Of a stretch of 64,000 nt of DNA, positions 44,202-53,673 are shown one piece after another. Below the pieces are notes generated by a model that did no database searches, had not been told where the DNA came from, and worked only from the letters and a program-made list of their open reading frames with translations. The position numbers were made by a program, and so were the translations under genes. How positions within the stretch are numbered: the stretch's first letter is position 1; every line of letters begins with the position of its first letter. The stretch lies in NCBI RefSeq assembly GCF_030813595.1, contig NZ_JAUSUH010000002.1, positions 1-64,000 on the forward strand. The letters are read 5' to 3'. This DNA is from Ancylobacter vacuolatus. Its GTDB lineage: Bacteria > Pseudomonadota > Alphaproteobacteria > Rhizobiales > Xanthobacteraceae.

Positions 44202-46265
44202 TCAGGGCGGGGCCTCTCCTGGCGGCCGGCCCGGTCGCAAAACAGTCGCGATTTCCTCGAAGGCCGCCGTCATCGCCGGCTCCACCAGCGCCGCGCCATG
44301 GTTGGAGAGGTGGTCGCCGTCGAGATAATAGGTGCCGTCGCGGTCGCCCCAGAGATAGCGCCCGTCGCGCGCGAAAAGCTCGTCGAACGACAACACCCAG
44401 ACCTTCTCGCCGCGTAGCTTGTCCAGCTCCGCCTCGGCGAACCCCTGGAGCTTGCCGCTCTCCTCGATGGTGACGGAGGTTTCCCGCACCGCCTGCTCGA
44501 ACTGCGCCTCGCCCTGCCCTTGCTCCAGCTCGAGCAGGATCGCCTGCTCGATCACCTTGCGCGGCAGCACCCTGTGCTCGGGCACCTGGTCGATCAGCAC
44601 CACGGCGACGCCGAGATCGCGATACTCCTTCACCGTCGCCGCGAGATGGCTGGAGAAAGTGTCGCGCGAGGTGGCGAGGGAGGGGAAAAACGGGTCGCCC
44701 TCCGGGCCCAGCGCGAAGGAGCGGCGCCCCTCGCGGCCGGCATAGACCGACCACCGGGCGGCCAGCACCACCACGTCGAACTGCCCCTCGCGGACCGCCT
44801 GCACCTGGTCGCGTGTCGCCTGCTCGCACACCCCGATATCGAAGATCGCCCGGTGCAGCGAGGTGCGGTTGATTGGCGGGCAGCTGGCGAGCGCCATCTG
44901 GTACACCGCATTGTCGCGCCCGACGCCGGCAAAGGCCCGCAGGACCGAGCCGGCATGGCTGTCGCCGATGATCAGAATGCGCAGCTTCGGGTTCGCCGGG
45001 GTGAAGACCGCGCACAAAGGCGGCCGGTTCGCTCCCGCCGATACCGGCGTGCAATCGACGCGGAGCCCTGCCCCGCGCGTGGACGCGAGGAGCCTTTCGG
45101 CGTAGCTGCCGGGCGCGATGCCGGCGAGCCGGCTCGGAATGCCGCCGGAGAGGCTGGCATAGAGGCCGACGGCAACGAACCCGGCACCGACCACGCCGCT
45201 CGCCGTGAACACGGCGCGGCGCGAGGGCAGCAGCGGAATCGGCCGCCGGCGAAAGGGCTGCTCGACAAAGCGCCAGCTGAGATAGGCCAGCAGCATCGAC
45301 AACAGCGCCAGCCCCATCATCAGCTCCGGGGCGGGTTCCACCAGCGAGCGGATGCGGGCAAAGGCGAATAGCGGCTGGTGCCAGAGATAGGCGCTGTAGC
45401 TGATGAGCCCGATGCCCACCAGCGCCCGCGCCGAGAGCAGGCGGGCCACCCATGTGCCCTTATGGGCGAACAGCACCACCAGCGCCGCCCCGCCCACCGG
45501 CACCAGCGCATAGAGGCTCGGAAAGGGCGTGTTCTCGTCGAAGGCGAAGATCGCGAACAGGATCATCCCCAGCCCCAGCGCGCTCAGCGCATTGCTGGCG
45601 TGCGGCAGATTTTTGGCGCCTGGCGGGCGGCTGGTGGCGAGAAAGCCGCAGATCGAGCCGGCGAGAAGCTCCCAGATGCGGAACTGCGGCAGGTAGAAAT
45701 TCGCCCGCGCCGCGTAGCGCCAGCCCCATTCGGTGGCGAGAAGGCCGAGCACCGCGGACGCCACCACAAGCCAGAACAGCGTGCGCCGGCCAAAGCGCCA
45801 GAGCAGCGCCAGGCTCAGCGGCGCGAACAGGTAATATTGTTCCTCCACCGCCAGGCTCCAGGTGTGCAGCAGCGGCTTCAGTTCGGCAGCGGCGGCGAAA
45901 TAGCTGCCTTCCTCGCTCCAGAACAGGAAATTGGAGACGAAGAACACCACCGCCATCAGGCTGGCGCCGAACTCGCGCAGCTGGTCGGGGATCATCCACA
46001 TCCAGGCGAAGGGCAGACACGCCAGCATCACCACGCTGAGCGCCGGCAGGATGCGCCGCGCCCGTCGCTCATAGAAGCGCGCGATCGAGAAGGTGCCACC
46101 CTCGATCTCGGACAGCAGGATGATGGTGATCAGGTACCCGCTGATGACGAAAAAAACGTCGACCCCGACATACCCGCCGGAAAACGCCCCGAAACCGGCA
46201 TGAAACAGGATCACAGGAACGACGGCGACGGCCCGAAGGCCGTCGATCTCGCTTCGGTATTTCAT
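44202..46265 (-). CDS. OatA-like membrane acyltransferase with SGNH domain
   Basis: A 687-residue protein for O-acylation of a surface glycan. Residues about 1-385 form an acyltransferase-3 domain with ten or more membrane segments, starting MKYRSEIDGLRAVAVVPVI with HAGFGAFSGGYVGVDVFFVISGYLIT and the RRARRILPAL block, and an LHTWSLAVEEQYYLF motif. Residues about 430-670 form the extracytoplasmic SGNH/GDSL hydrolase-like domain: LIIGDSHAGS carries the nucleophile serine, and YYLDGDHLSNHGA carries the Asp-x-x-His pair. This is the arrangement of OatA and of LPS O-acetylases. The acceptor, peptidoglycan or polysaccharide, is unresolved. Confidence 0.9.
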   Translation of the reverse strand: MKYRSEIDGLRAVAVVPVILFHAGFGAFSGGYVGVDVFFVISGYLITIILLSEIEGGTFSIARFYERRARRILPALSVVMLACLPFAWMWMIPDQLREFGASLMAVVFFVSNFLFWSEEGSYFAAAAELKPLLHTWSLAVEEQYYLFAPLSLALLWRFGRRTLFWLVVASAVLGLLATEWGWRYAARANFYLPQFRIWELLAGSICGFLATSRPPGAKNLPHASNALSALGLGMILFAIFAFDENTPFPSLYALVPVGGAALVVLFAHKGTWVARLLSARALVGIGLISYSAYLWHQPLFAFARIRSLVEPAPELMMGLALLSMLLAYLSWRFVEQPFRRRPIPLLPSRRAVFTASGVVGAGFVAVGLYASLSGGIPSRLAGIAPGSYAERLLASTRGAGLRVDCTPVSAGANRPPLCAVFTPANPKLRILIIGDSHAGSVLRAFAGVGRDNAVYQMALASCPPINRTSLHRAIFDIGVCEQATRDQVQAVREGQFDVVVLAARWSVYAGREGRRSFALGPEGDPFFPSLATSRDTFSSHLAATVKEYRDLGVAVVLIDQVPEHRVLPRKVIEQAILLELEQGQGEAQFEQAVRETSVTIEESGKLQGFAEAELDKLRGEKVWVLSFDELFARDGRYLWGDRDGTYYLDGDHLSNHGAALVEPAMTAAFEEIATVLRPGRPPGEAPP

Positions 46266-46405
46266 GTGCCCCCGCACAGGCAGACAATGCACGACATGGA
46301 TGGCCCCGGGGGCGAGCGATAGCGTAGCCGCCCCCATGCGTCGAGGACCGCCCGGCAACACGTCGTCACAATTTTGCCATCACCCTCCCGCGCGGCGGGG
46401 CAGGA

Positions 46406-47101
46406 TCAGCCGGGATTGGCCCCGCCGGCGGCCCCTGTGCCGCCCGCCGCCGGCGCTCCCGCCTTCAGCGTGCCGATGAACGCCTCCACCGCCGGAAGCA
46501 TGCGCTCGACGATGATGTCGACCCCGGCGGCGGTGGGATGGACGCCGTCGGGCAGGTTCACCGCCGTGTTGCCCGCTACGCCATCGAGGAAGAACGGATA
46601 GAGCGGCACGTCATATTTCTGCGCCAGCCGCTCATAGAGGCCATCGAAGCGCTTCTGATAGGCGGCGCCAAGATTGGGCGGCGCCCGCATGCCGGCCATC
46701 AGCACCGGAATGCCGCGCGCCTTCAGCCGTGCCAGAATGGCATCGAGCGAGCGCTCGGGAATGGCGGGATCGAGCCCGCGCAGCGCGTCATTGGCGCCCA
46801 GCTCCAGGATCACCCCATCGGTGCCCTCGGGGATCGACCAGTCGAGCCGCGCGAGGCCGGCGCTGGTGGTGTCACCGGAAACGCCGGCATTCTCGATCAC
46901 AACCTCGTGTCCCTTGGCCCTGAGTGCCGCCTGCAGCCGTACCGGGAAGGCCTGGCTGGCGGGCAGGCCGTAGCCGGCGGTGAGGCTGTCGCCAAACGCC
47001 ACGAGGCGCAGCGGTTCGGCCAGAACAGGGCTGGCAATGCCCGCCGCGCCAAGCAGGACAAGGCCGCAGAGCGCAAAGAGCCGATGGAGCAATCGTGACA
47101 A
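46406..47101 (-). CDS. tesA: Secreted SGNH arylesterase/thioesterase (TesA-like)
   Basis: A 231-residue periplasmic esterase of the TesA type, with a signal peptide (about residues 8-30, ending SPVLAEPL) and the SGNH blocks FGDSLTAGYGLPA (Ser nucleophile), VSGDTTSAGLARL (Gly), ELGANDALRG (Asn) and DGVHPTAAG (Asp/His). A Gly/Ala-rich tail ends the protein. No ATG fits; the TTG at 47101, seven bases after AAAGGG, gives a regular signal peptide and is taken as start. It is divergent from a YbbA/YbbP-type ABC pair, the same trio as tesA-ybbA-ybbP in E. coli. Confidence 0.87.
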   Translation of the reverse strand: MSRLLHRLFALCGLVLLGAAGIASPVLAEPLRLVAFGDSLTAGYGLPASQAFPVRLQAALRAKGHEVVIENAGVSGDTTSAGLARLDWSIPEGTDGVILELGANDALRGLDPAIPERSLDAILARLKARGIPVLMAGMRAPPNLGAAYQKRFDGLYERLAQKYDVPLYPFFLDGVAGNTAVNLPDGVHPTAAGVDIIVERMLPAVEAFIGTLKAGAPAAGGTGAAGGANPG

Positions 47102-47206
47102 GGGCCTACCCTTTCGGAAACGGTGCAGCGCAACATATGGTGCGGGAGATATCGGCCTCCAGAGGACGAGGCCTTCGCCGGCCCAAACAGACGCGAAAAG
47201 AGCCCC

Positions 47207-47932
47207 ATGCCTTTTGACAAGACGACCGCCACCGCCATCCGCCTCGACGGGGTGGATCTCTCCCTCGGCAGCGGCGCGGCGCGCGTCCACATCCTCAAGG
47301 GCGTCTCGCTCGCGATAAAGCAGGGCGAGGCCGTTGGCCTGGTCGGCCCCTCCGGCTCGGGCAAGTCGAGCCTGCTGATGGTGCTCGCCGGGCTGGAGCG
47401 CGCCGATGCCGGCCGGGTCGAGGTGGCGGGGCAACAGCTCACCGGCCTCGACGAGGATTCCCTCGCCCGCTTTCGCGGCCGCCATGTCGGCATCGTGTTC
47501 CAGGCCTTCCACCTCATCCCCACCATGACGGCGGTGGAGAATGTCGCCGTGCCGCTGGAGCTTGCCGGCCGGGCCGACGCCTTTGCGCGCGCCGCCGCCG
47601 AACTCACCGCCGTCGGCCTCGGCCACCGGCTGGACCATTACCCCTCGCAGCTTTCCGGCGGCGAGCAGCAGCGCGTGGCGGTGGCCCGCGCTTTGGCGCC
47701 GGAGCCGCGCATCCTCGTCGCCGACGAGCCGACCGGCAATCTCGACGAGGCCACCGGCCGGCAGATCATGGACCTGCTGTTCGAGGCACAGGCGCGGCGC
47801 GGCGCCACGCTGGTCATCGTCACCCATGACGCGACGCTGGCCCGCCGCTGCGACCGCACGGTGCGGCTGCGCTCCGGCGCGGTCGAGGCGGAAGAGGCGT
47901 TGGCCGGCGCCGGCGCAGAGTCGCGCGCATGA
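47207..47932 (+). CDS. ybbA: ABC transporter ATP-binding protein (YbbA/LolD-like)
   Basis: A 241-residue MacB/LolD-type ATPase with Walker A GPSGSGKSS (about residues 46-54), Q-loop FQAFHL, signature LSGGEQQ and Walker B ILVADEPTGNLD, then the THD switch. It pairs with the large FtsX-like permease whose start it overlaps by four bases (ATGA, 47929-47932). The ATG at 47207 follows GAAAAGAG. Proteins of this type power mechanotransmission in the periplasm rather than transport across the membrane; the role of YbbAP is not firmly known. Confidence 0.9.
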   Translation: MPFDKTTATAIRLDGVDLSLGSGAARVHILKGVSLAIKQGEAVGLVGPSGSGKSSLLMVLAGLERADAGRVEVAGQQLTGLDEDSLARFRGRHVGIVFQAFHLIPTMTAVENVAVPLELAGRADAFARAAAELTAVGLGHRLDHYPSQLSGGEQQRVAVARALAPEPRILVADEPTGNLDEATGRQIMDLLFEAQARRGATLVIVTHDATLARRCDRTVRLRSGAVEAEEALAGAGAESRA

Positions 47933-50532
47933 GCACGGATCAGGTCTCCACCTCGGCGGCGGCTGCCGGCCGGGCCGCCCCGCTGCGCGCGCCCAGCCGC
48001 CGCACCCTGCCGCTGCGCTTCGCCCTGCGCGAACTGCGCGGCGGCCTGCGGGGCTTTGCGGTCTTCCTCGCCTGCCTCGCCCTCGGCGTCGCCGCCATCG
48101 CCGGCGTCGGCGCCTTCTCGCGCGCCCTGACCGATGGGCTGGCGCGCGAGGGCACCACCCTGCTCGGCGGCGATGCCGCCTTCACCCTGGTGCAGCGCGA
48201 GGCCAGCCCGGAGGAATACCGGCTCATTGAGGCGGGCGGGCGGGTCTCCACCATCGCCACGCTGCGGGCGATGGCCCGGGCCGGCAGCGGCGAGGCGCTC
48301 GACGCCACGCTGGCGGAAGTGAAAGCGGTGGACGGCGTCTACCCGATGGTCGGCACGCTCGACATTGTGCCGCCCCAGCCGCTTGCCGGCGCGCTCGCGC
48401 GCGACGGCGACGCCTATGGCGCGCTGGTCGATCCCTCCCTTGCCGACCGTCTGCAGCTGAAAACCGGCGATCGCTTCCAGCTCGGCGCCGCGACCCTCAT
48501 CCTCAAGGGCACCCTTGAGCGCGAGCCGGACCTGCTCTCCACCGGCCTCGGCTTCGGCCCGCGCCTGATGGTGTCGGTCGAGGCGCTGCGGGCAACCGAC
48601 CTGCTGCAGCCCGGCAGCCTGGTGCGCTGGCACTACCGGGTGAAAATGGACCGCCCGGCGGAACTCACCGCCTTCGTCGAAAGGGTGCAGAAAGGCGCGC
48701 CGGAGGCGGGCTTCGAGGCCCGCACTCGCGATGCCGCCGCCCCTCGGCTGGAAAACAATGTTCGCCGCTTCACCGAATATCTAACTCTCGTCGGCCTCAC
48801 GGCACTCCTCGTTGGCGGCGTCGGCGTCGCCAATGCCGTGAAGAGCCATCTCGACGCCAAGCGCGGCGTCATCGCCACCTTCAAGAGCCTCGGCGCGCCG
48901 GGGGTGACGGTGTTCGGCATCTATCTCGCCGAGGTCGGGCTGATCGCGCTGATCGGCATCGCCATCGGCATCACGGTGGGTTCCGCCCTGCCCTTCCTCG
49001 CCGATGCCGCCTTCGGCCATCTGCTTCCCGTCGCCATCGAACCCAGCCTGCAACCCGGCGCGATCCTGCTGGCGCTGGCCTATGGCGCGCTGATCGCGCT
49101 GGCCTTCGCGCTCTGGCCGCTCGGCCTTGCCCATGACGTGCCGGTGTCGGCGCTGTTCCGCGAGCATGTGGAAGGCGCACGGCACCGCCCGCGCCTCGTC
49201 TATATCGCCCTCACCACACTGGCGGTGGCCGCCTTGGCGGGCCTCGCGGTCTATGCCTCCGAGCAGCGGCATATCGCGATGATCTATCTCGCGGCGGCGG
49301 CGAGCGTATTGGTAACGCTGCGCCTGGTCGCGGCCGGCATCATGGCGGCCGCCCGCCGGCTGCCGCGCCCGCGCTCCACCGCACTGCGCCTCGCTCTGGC
49401 CAATATCCACCGGCCGGCGGCGCTCACCCCCACCATCGTGCTGTCGCTCGGCCTCGGCCTGACGCTGCTGGTGACGCTGGCGCTGATCGACCGCAGCCTG
49501 ACGCGCGAACTCACCTCGCGCCTGCCGACCGAGGCGCCGAGCTTCTTCTTCCTCGACATCCAGAACAGCGAGACCGAGGCCTTCACGCGCTTCCTGCGCG
49601 AGAAGGCGCCGAAGGGCGAGGTCGAGGTGGTGCCGATGCTGCGCGGGCGCATCCTCACCTTGGGCGGGCGCGCGGCGGAGAGCCTCGATCCGCCGGCGGA
49701 ATTCGCCTGGGTTCTCTCCTCCGATCGCGGCATCACCTACGCGCAGGACCTGCCCGAGGGCTCGGTGCTGGCGGGCGGCGAATGGTGGCCGGCCGATTAT
49801 GCCGGGCCGCCGCTCGTCTCCTTCGAGCGCGAGATCGCCGACGCCTTCGGCCTCAAGATCGGCGACGAGGTGACGGTGAACGTGCTCGGCCGCTCCATCA
49901 CCGCCACCATCGCCAATCTGCGCGATGTGGAGTGGGAGCGGCTGGCCATCAACTTTGTCATGGTCTATTCGCCCAACACCTTCGCCGGCGCGCCGCACAC
50001 CTCGCTGGCGACGCTGACCCTGCCGGAAGGCGGCGATGTCGCCACCGAGCGCAGCCTCGGCCGCGCCGTGGCGGCGGACTTCCCCGCCGTAACCGCCGTG
50101 CGGGTGAAGGAAGCGCTGACCCAGATCGGCGAGATCGTCGGCAATCTGCTCATCGCTATTCGCGGCGCCAGCCTCGTCACCCTGCTCTCCAGCGTGCTGG
50201 TGCTCGCCGGGGCGCTGGCGGCCGGGCAGCACCACCGGGTCTATGACGCGGTGATCCTGAAGACGCTCGGCGCCACGCGGGCGCGGCTGGTGGCCGCCTA
50301 CGCGCTGGAATATGCCGCGCTTGGCCTCGTCACGGCGGTAGTCGCGGTCGGCGCCGGCACGGCGGCGGCCTATGTGGTGGTGGTCTATGTGATGAAGATC
50401 GGCTTCGCCTGGTCCACCGGCGCGGCGCTCGGCGCGGCGGCGGTGGCGCTGGTGCTCACCGTCGGCTTCGGCCTCATCGGCACCTGGCGGGCATTGGGGC
50501 AGAAACCGGCGCGCATCCTGCGCAATCTGTGA
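47929..50532 (+). CDS. ybbP: FtsX-like ABC permease (YbbP type)
   Basis: An 867-residue MacB-type permease. Membrane segments lie near residues 40-62, then in the blocks about 285-430 (LVGLTALLVGGVGVANAV, a hallmark), about 450-540, and the C-terminal FtsX domain about 745-855 (LVTLLSSVLVLAGALAAGQ, ILKTLGATRARL). Two large periplasmic domains lie between. This ten-span, two-FtsX-domain layout is YbbP-like and distinguishes it from MacB and LolC. It overlaps the ATPase start by four bases. With the divergent tesA it forms a conserved trio, suggesting a function with periplasmic lipid or ester products. Confidence 0.9.
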   Translation: MSTDQVSTSAAAAGRAAPLRAPSRRTLPLRFALRELRGGLRGFAVFLACLALGVAAIAGVGAFSRALTDGLAREGTTLLGGDAAFTLVQREASPEEYRLIEAGGRVSTIATLRAMARAGSGEALDATLAEVKAVDGVYPMVGTLDIVPPQPLAGALARDGDAYGALVDPSLADRLQLKTGDRFQLGAATLILKGTLEREPDLLSTGLGFGPRLMVSVEALRATDLLQPGSLVRWHYRVKMDRPAELTAFVERVQKGAPEAGFEARTRDAAAPRLENNVRRFTEYLTLVGLTALLVGGVGVANAVKSHLDAKRGVIATFKSLGAPGVTVFGIYLAEVGLIALIGIAIGITVGSALPFLADAAFGHLLPVAIEPSLQPGAILLALAYGALIALAFALWPLGLAHDVPVSALFREHVEGARHRPRLVYIALTTLAVAALAGLAVYASEQRHIAMIYLAAAASVLVTLRLVAAGIMAAARRLPRPRSTALRLALANIHRPAALTPTIVLSLGLGLTLLVTLALIDRSLTRELTSRLPTEAPSFFFLDIQNSETEAFTRFLREKAPKGEVEVVPMLRGRILTLGGRAAESLDPPAEFAWVLSSDRGITYAQDLPEGSVLAGGEWWPADYAGPPLVSFEREIADAFGLKIGDEVTVNVLGRSITATIANLRDVEWERLAINFVMVYSPNTFAGAPHTSLATLTLPEGGDVATERSLGRAVAADFPAVTAVRVKEALTQIGEIVGNLLIAIRGASLVTLLSSVLVLAGALAAGQHHRVYDAVILKTLGATRARLVAAYALEYAALGLVTAVVAVGAGTAAAYVVVVYVMKIGFAWSTGAALGAAAVALVLTVGFGLIGTWRALGQKPARILRNL

Positions 50533-50690
50533 GTGCGTATCGGCAGAACCCACTGCCCTAGCGTCATTCCTGTCGCAAACTTCACTTGCGGCAGGCCCGT
50601 GCCGCCCTCATATTCAGCGCAATGATCCACGTCCCCCGGCAGAGTGCCGGTGGCGGCGTGGATGACGGGATTTCGCGAGAGGATTCGACC

Positions 50691-51470
50691 ATGTCCGACT
50701 TTAACCGCAACGTCTCCGTGCCGCGCTTCGGGGCGACCGCGGCCCGGACGCAGGCCGACATCGACCAGGGCCTGCGCGCCTACATGCTGCGCGTCTACAA
50801 CTACATGACGCTCGGCCTTGCCATCACAGGCGCGGCGGCGCTGGGCATTTACATGCTCGCCGTCTCCGACGTGGCGACGCCCTACCAGTTCGCCGGCATC
50901 TACCTCACCGAGTTCGGCGCGACGCTGTTCGGCAGCCCGCTGCGTTATGTCGTGATGTTCGCGCCGCTGGCCGCCGTGCTGTTCCTCAGCTTCCGGGTCG
51001 ACCGGCTGAGCGTCGGCGTGGCGCAGACCATCTTTTGGGTCTATGCCGCGCTCGTGGGCGTGTCGCTGGCCAGCATCTTCCTGGTCTACACGCATGAGAG
51101 CATCGTCCGGGTGTTCTTCATCACCGCGGCGGCGTTCGGTGGCCTCAGCCTCTATGGCTATACCACCTCGCGCAGCCTGTCGGGCCTCGGCTCGTTCCTG
51201 ATCATGGGCCTGATCGGCATCCTGGTCGCCATGGTGGTGAACATCTTCCTCGGCTCCACCATGCTGCAGTTCATCATCTCGGTGGCGGGCGTGCTGGTGT
51301 TCGCGGGCCTCACCGCCTACGACACCCAGCGCATCAAGGAGATGTACTTCGCCGGCGACGACGACGTGGTGGCCGGGCGCAAGGCGATCATGGGCGCGCT
51401 GACGCTCTATCTCGACTTCATCAACATGTTCCTGATGCTGCTGCAGCTGTTCGGCAACCGGAACAACTGA
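50691..51470 (+). CDS. Bax inhibitor-1 family membrane protein
   Basis: A 259-residue protein with a short cytoplasmic tail and seven predicted membrane segments. Family motifs are LRVYNYMTLGLAITGAAAL and GLTAYDTQRIKEMY near the sixth segment, with the acidic pair near the C-terminal half that forms the pH-sensitive di-aspartyl site in characterised BI-1 proteins. Related bacterial proteins act as cation or calcium leak channels. The ATG at 50691 gives MSDFNRNVSVPRFG; a longer frame upstream has no family sequence. A terminator follows directly at 51498. Confidence 0.9.
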   Translation: MSDFNRNVSVPRFGATAARTQADIDQGLRAYMLRVYNYMTLGLAITGAAALGIYMLAVSDVATPYQFAGIYLTEFGATLFGSPLRYVVMFAPLAAVLFLSFRVDRLSVGVAQTIFWVYAALVGVSLASIFLVYTHESIVRVFFITAAAFGGLSLYGYTTSRSLSGLGSFLIMGLIGILVAMVVNIFLGSTMLQFIISVAGVLVFAGLTAYDTQRIKEMYFAGDDDVVAGRKAIMGALTLYLDFINMFLMLLQLFGNRNN

Positions 51471-51497
51471 GCCGCCGCACCGCTCCGCTGATACGAA

Positions 51498-51525
51498 AGC
51501 CCCGGCCCCGCGCCGGGGCTTTTTC
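51498..51525 (+). terminator. Intrinsic terminator after the Bax inhibitor-1 gene
   Basis: AGCCCCGGC (51498-51506) pairs exactly with GCCGGGGCT (51512-51520) around a 5-base loop and is followed by TTTTCGTTT. Confidence 0.9.
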
Positions 51526-51613
51526 GTTTGCGCGCCCTCCCGGCCGGCGACCGTACTTCCCATGCGGAATGGGCTAGACTGTCGGCCTGCCCCGGCAGAA
51601 CGAGGAGGACGCC

Positions 51614-51973
51614 ATGAGCTATATCGACGGATTCGTCATCGCCGTGCCGACCGCCAACAAGGAGGCCTACCGCGTCCTGGCCGAGAAGGCTGCGCCGATC
51701 TTCTTCGACCATGGCGCGCTGCGGCTGGTGGAGAACTGGGGCGACGACGTGCCGGACGGCAAGGTCACGGATTTCCGCCGGGCGGTACAGGCGACGCCCG
51801 AGGAGACGGTGGTGTTCTCCTGGATCGAATGGCCCTCGCGCGAGGCGCGCGATGCCGGCATGAAGACCTTCATGGAAGACCCGCGGCTGAACGAGATGAC
51901 CGACATGCCCTTCGACGGGCAGCGCATGATCTTCGGCGGCTTCGCCCCGCTGCTGGACCAGAAAAAGGGCTGA
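51614..51973 (+). CDS. DUF1428 (YbaA-type) protein
   Basis: A 119-residue cytoplasmic protein of the DUF1428 family. It starts MSYIDGFVIAVPTANKEAYR and shows ALRLVENWGDDVPDGK, FSWIEWPSREARDAGM and the end RMIFGGFAPLL, all standard for YbaA-like dimeric alpha-beta barrel proteins. The function is unknown. GAGGAGG lies a few bases upstream of the ATG. It stands between a terminator and gabD, probably with its own promoter in 51526-51600. Confidence 0.9.
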   Translation: MSYIDGFVIAVPTANKEAYRVLAEKAAPIFFDHGALRLVENWGDDVPDGKVTDFRRAVQATPEETVVFSWIEWPSREARDAGMKTFMEDPRLNEMTDMPFDGQRMIFGGFAPLLDQKKG

Positions 51974-52156
51974 GCCACCCTCTGCCCGCCGCCTCACAAC
52001 CGATGTGACCGTCCCGGCGATTGTCGCCATGCCGGCCGGGCGCTACATAGCCTTGGCCGGCGCCGGCCAGGAGGGCTGCGCCCCGGGAGCCTGATCCGGT
52101 CAGGTCGTCCGCCTGATCGGAGAATCAGTCTCCCCCTGATGGAGAGGCGGAAACCC

Positions 52157-53599
52157 ATGAACTGGGCGGATTTCAAGCGCGACGCGAATCTCATTGGCGG
52201 CGAATGGGTGGGCGCCGATGGCGGCGGCACGATCGACGTCACCAACCCGGCCACCGGCGAGGTGATCGGCACCGTGCCGAATGCCGGCACCGACGAGACC
52301 CGCCGCGCCATCGCCGCCGCGCAGAAGGCGTTCGAGACCTTCTCGCGCACCACGGCGGATGAGCGCGCCAAGCTGCTGCGGCGCCTCCACGCCGCCATCA
52401 TGGACAATCAGCGGGCGCTGGCCGAACTGCTCACCATCGAGCAGGGCAAGCCGCTGGCGGAATCCATGGGCGAGGTCGGCGCCAGTGCCGCCTATGTGCT
52501 GTGGTTCTCGGAAGAAGCCCGGCGCGTCTATGGCGACGTCATCCCCTCGCCCTGGGGCGAGCGGCGCATTCTCGTCACCAAGCAGGCGGTAGGCGTGGTG
52601 GCGGCGATCACGCCGTGGAACTTCCCCTCCTCCATGGCGGCGCGCAAGATCGGCCCGGCGCTCGCCACTGGCTGCACCTCGGTGATGAAGCCGGCGACCC
52701 AGACCCCCTATTCCGGCCTCGCCTGGGGTGTGCTGTGCGAACAGGCGGGCTATCCCAAGGGTGTGGTCAACATCCTCACCGGCTCGGCCTCGGCCATTGG
52801 TGGCGAGATGACCTCCAACCCCACCGTGCGCAAGATCACCTTCACCGGCTCCACCCCGATCGGCAAGATGCTGATCAAGCAGGCCGCCGACACGGTGAAG
52901 CGCGTCTCGATGGAACTGGGCGGCAATGCGCCCTTCCTCATTTTCGACGACGCCGATCTCGACAAGGCGGTGGAGGGCGCCATCGCCTCGAAATACCGCA
53001 ATTCCGGCCAGACCTGCGTCTGCGCTAACCGCTTCTATGCCCAGGCCGGCATCTATGACGCCTTCGTCGAGAAGTTCGCCGCCGCCTCGGCCAAGCTCAA
53101 GGTCGGGCCGGGCCTTGAGGAAGGCGTGGTGCAGGGCCCGCTGATCGACGACAAGGCGGTGGCCAAGACCGCGAGCTTCGTTGCCGACGCGCTGGCCAAG
53201 GGCGGTCGGCTCGTCACCGGCGGCAAGCGCCATGATCTGGGCGGCCAGTTCTTCGAGCCGACCGTCATCGCCGACGCCACGAGCGAGATGAACTTCGCCC
53301 GCGAGGAAATCTTCGGCCCGGTCGCCCCGGTATTCCGCTTCGAGACCGAGGAAGAGGCGGTGCGCCTCGCCAACGACACCGAATTCGGCCTCGCCTGCTA
53401 TTTCTACACCCGCGACCTCTCGCGTGCCTTCCGCGTCTCGGAAAACCTGCGCTACGGCCAGGTTGGCATCAATGCCGGCGTCATCACCACGGAAGTGGCG
53501 CCATTCGGCGGGGTAAAGGAATCCGGCATCGGCCGCGAGGGCTCGAAATACGGCATCGAGGAATATGTCGACGTGAAATATGTCTGCGTCGGCCTGTAA
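52157..53599 (+). CDS. gabD: NAD(P)-dependent succinate-semialdehyde dehydrogenase (GabD-like)
   Basis: A 480-residue aldehyde dehydrogenase. The catalytic residues are Glu in MELGGNAPF (about residue 255) and Cys in GQTCVCANRF (about 289). The cofactor-binding block is TPWNFPSSMAARKIGPALATGC, and the typical ending EVAPFGGVKESGIGREGSKYG follows. The overall pattern is closest to GabD, oxidising succinate semialdehyde to succinate in GABA use; related semialdehydes are possible. Two ATGs compete; the one at 52157, behind GGAGAGGCGG, was chosen over 52139. A strong terminator follows at 53623. Confidence 0.9.
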   Translation: MNWADFKRDANLIGGEWVGADGGGTIDVTNPATGEVIGTVPNAGTDETRRAIAAAQKAFETFSRTTADERAKLLRRLHAAIMDNQRALAELLTIEQGKPLAESMGEVGASAAYVLWFSEEARRVYGDVIPSPWGERRILVTKQAVGVVAAITPWNFPSSMAARKIGPALATGCTSVMKPATQTPYSGLAWGVLCEQAGYPKGVVNILTGSASAIGGEMTSNPTVRKITFTGSTPIGKMLIKQAADTVKRVSMELGGNAPFLIFDDADLDKAVEGAIASKYRNSGQTCVCANRFYAQAGIYDAFVEKFAAASAKLKVGPGLEEGVVQGPLIDDKAVAKTASFVADALAKGGRLVTGGKRHDLGGQFFEPTVIADATSEMNFAREEIFGPVAPVFRFETEEEAVRLANDTEFGLACYFYTRDLSRAFRVSENLRYGQVGINAGVITTEVAPFGGVKESGIGREGSKYGIEEYVDVKYVCVGL

Positions 53600-53622
53600 G
53601 CCGGCAAAGTAGCGCTGCAGCA

Positions 53623-53650
53623 AAAAGGCCGGTCTCGCGACCGGCCTTTT
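53623..53650. terminator. Bidirectional intrinsic terminator between gabD and the molybdenum hydroxylase operon
   Basis: AAAAGGCCGGTC (53623-53634) pairs exactly with GACCGGCCTTTT (53639-53650), loop TCGC. A-run and T-run flank the stem on both strands, so it can stop transcription from either side. Confidence 0.92.
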
Positions 53651-53673
53651 CATATGCCGAAAGGGCGCGCCCC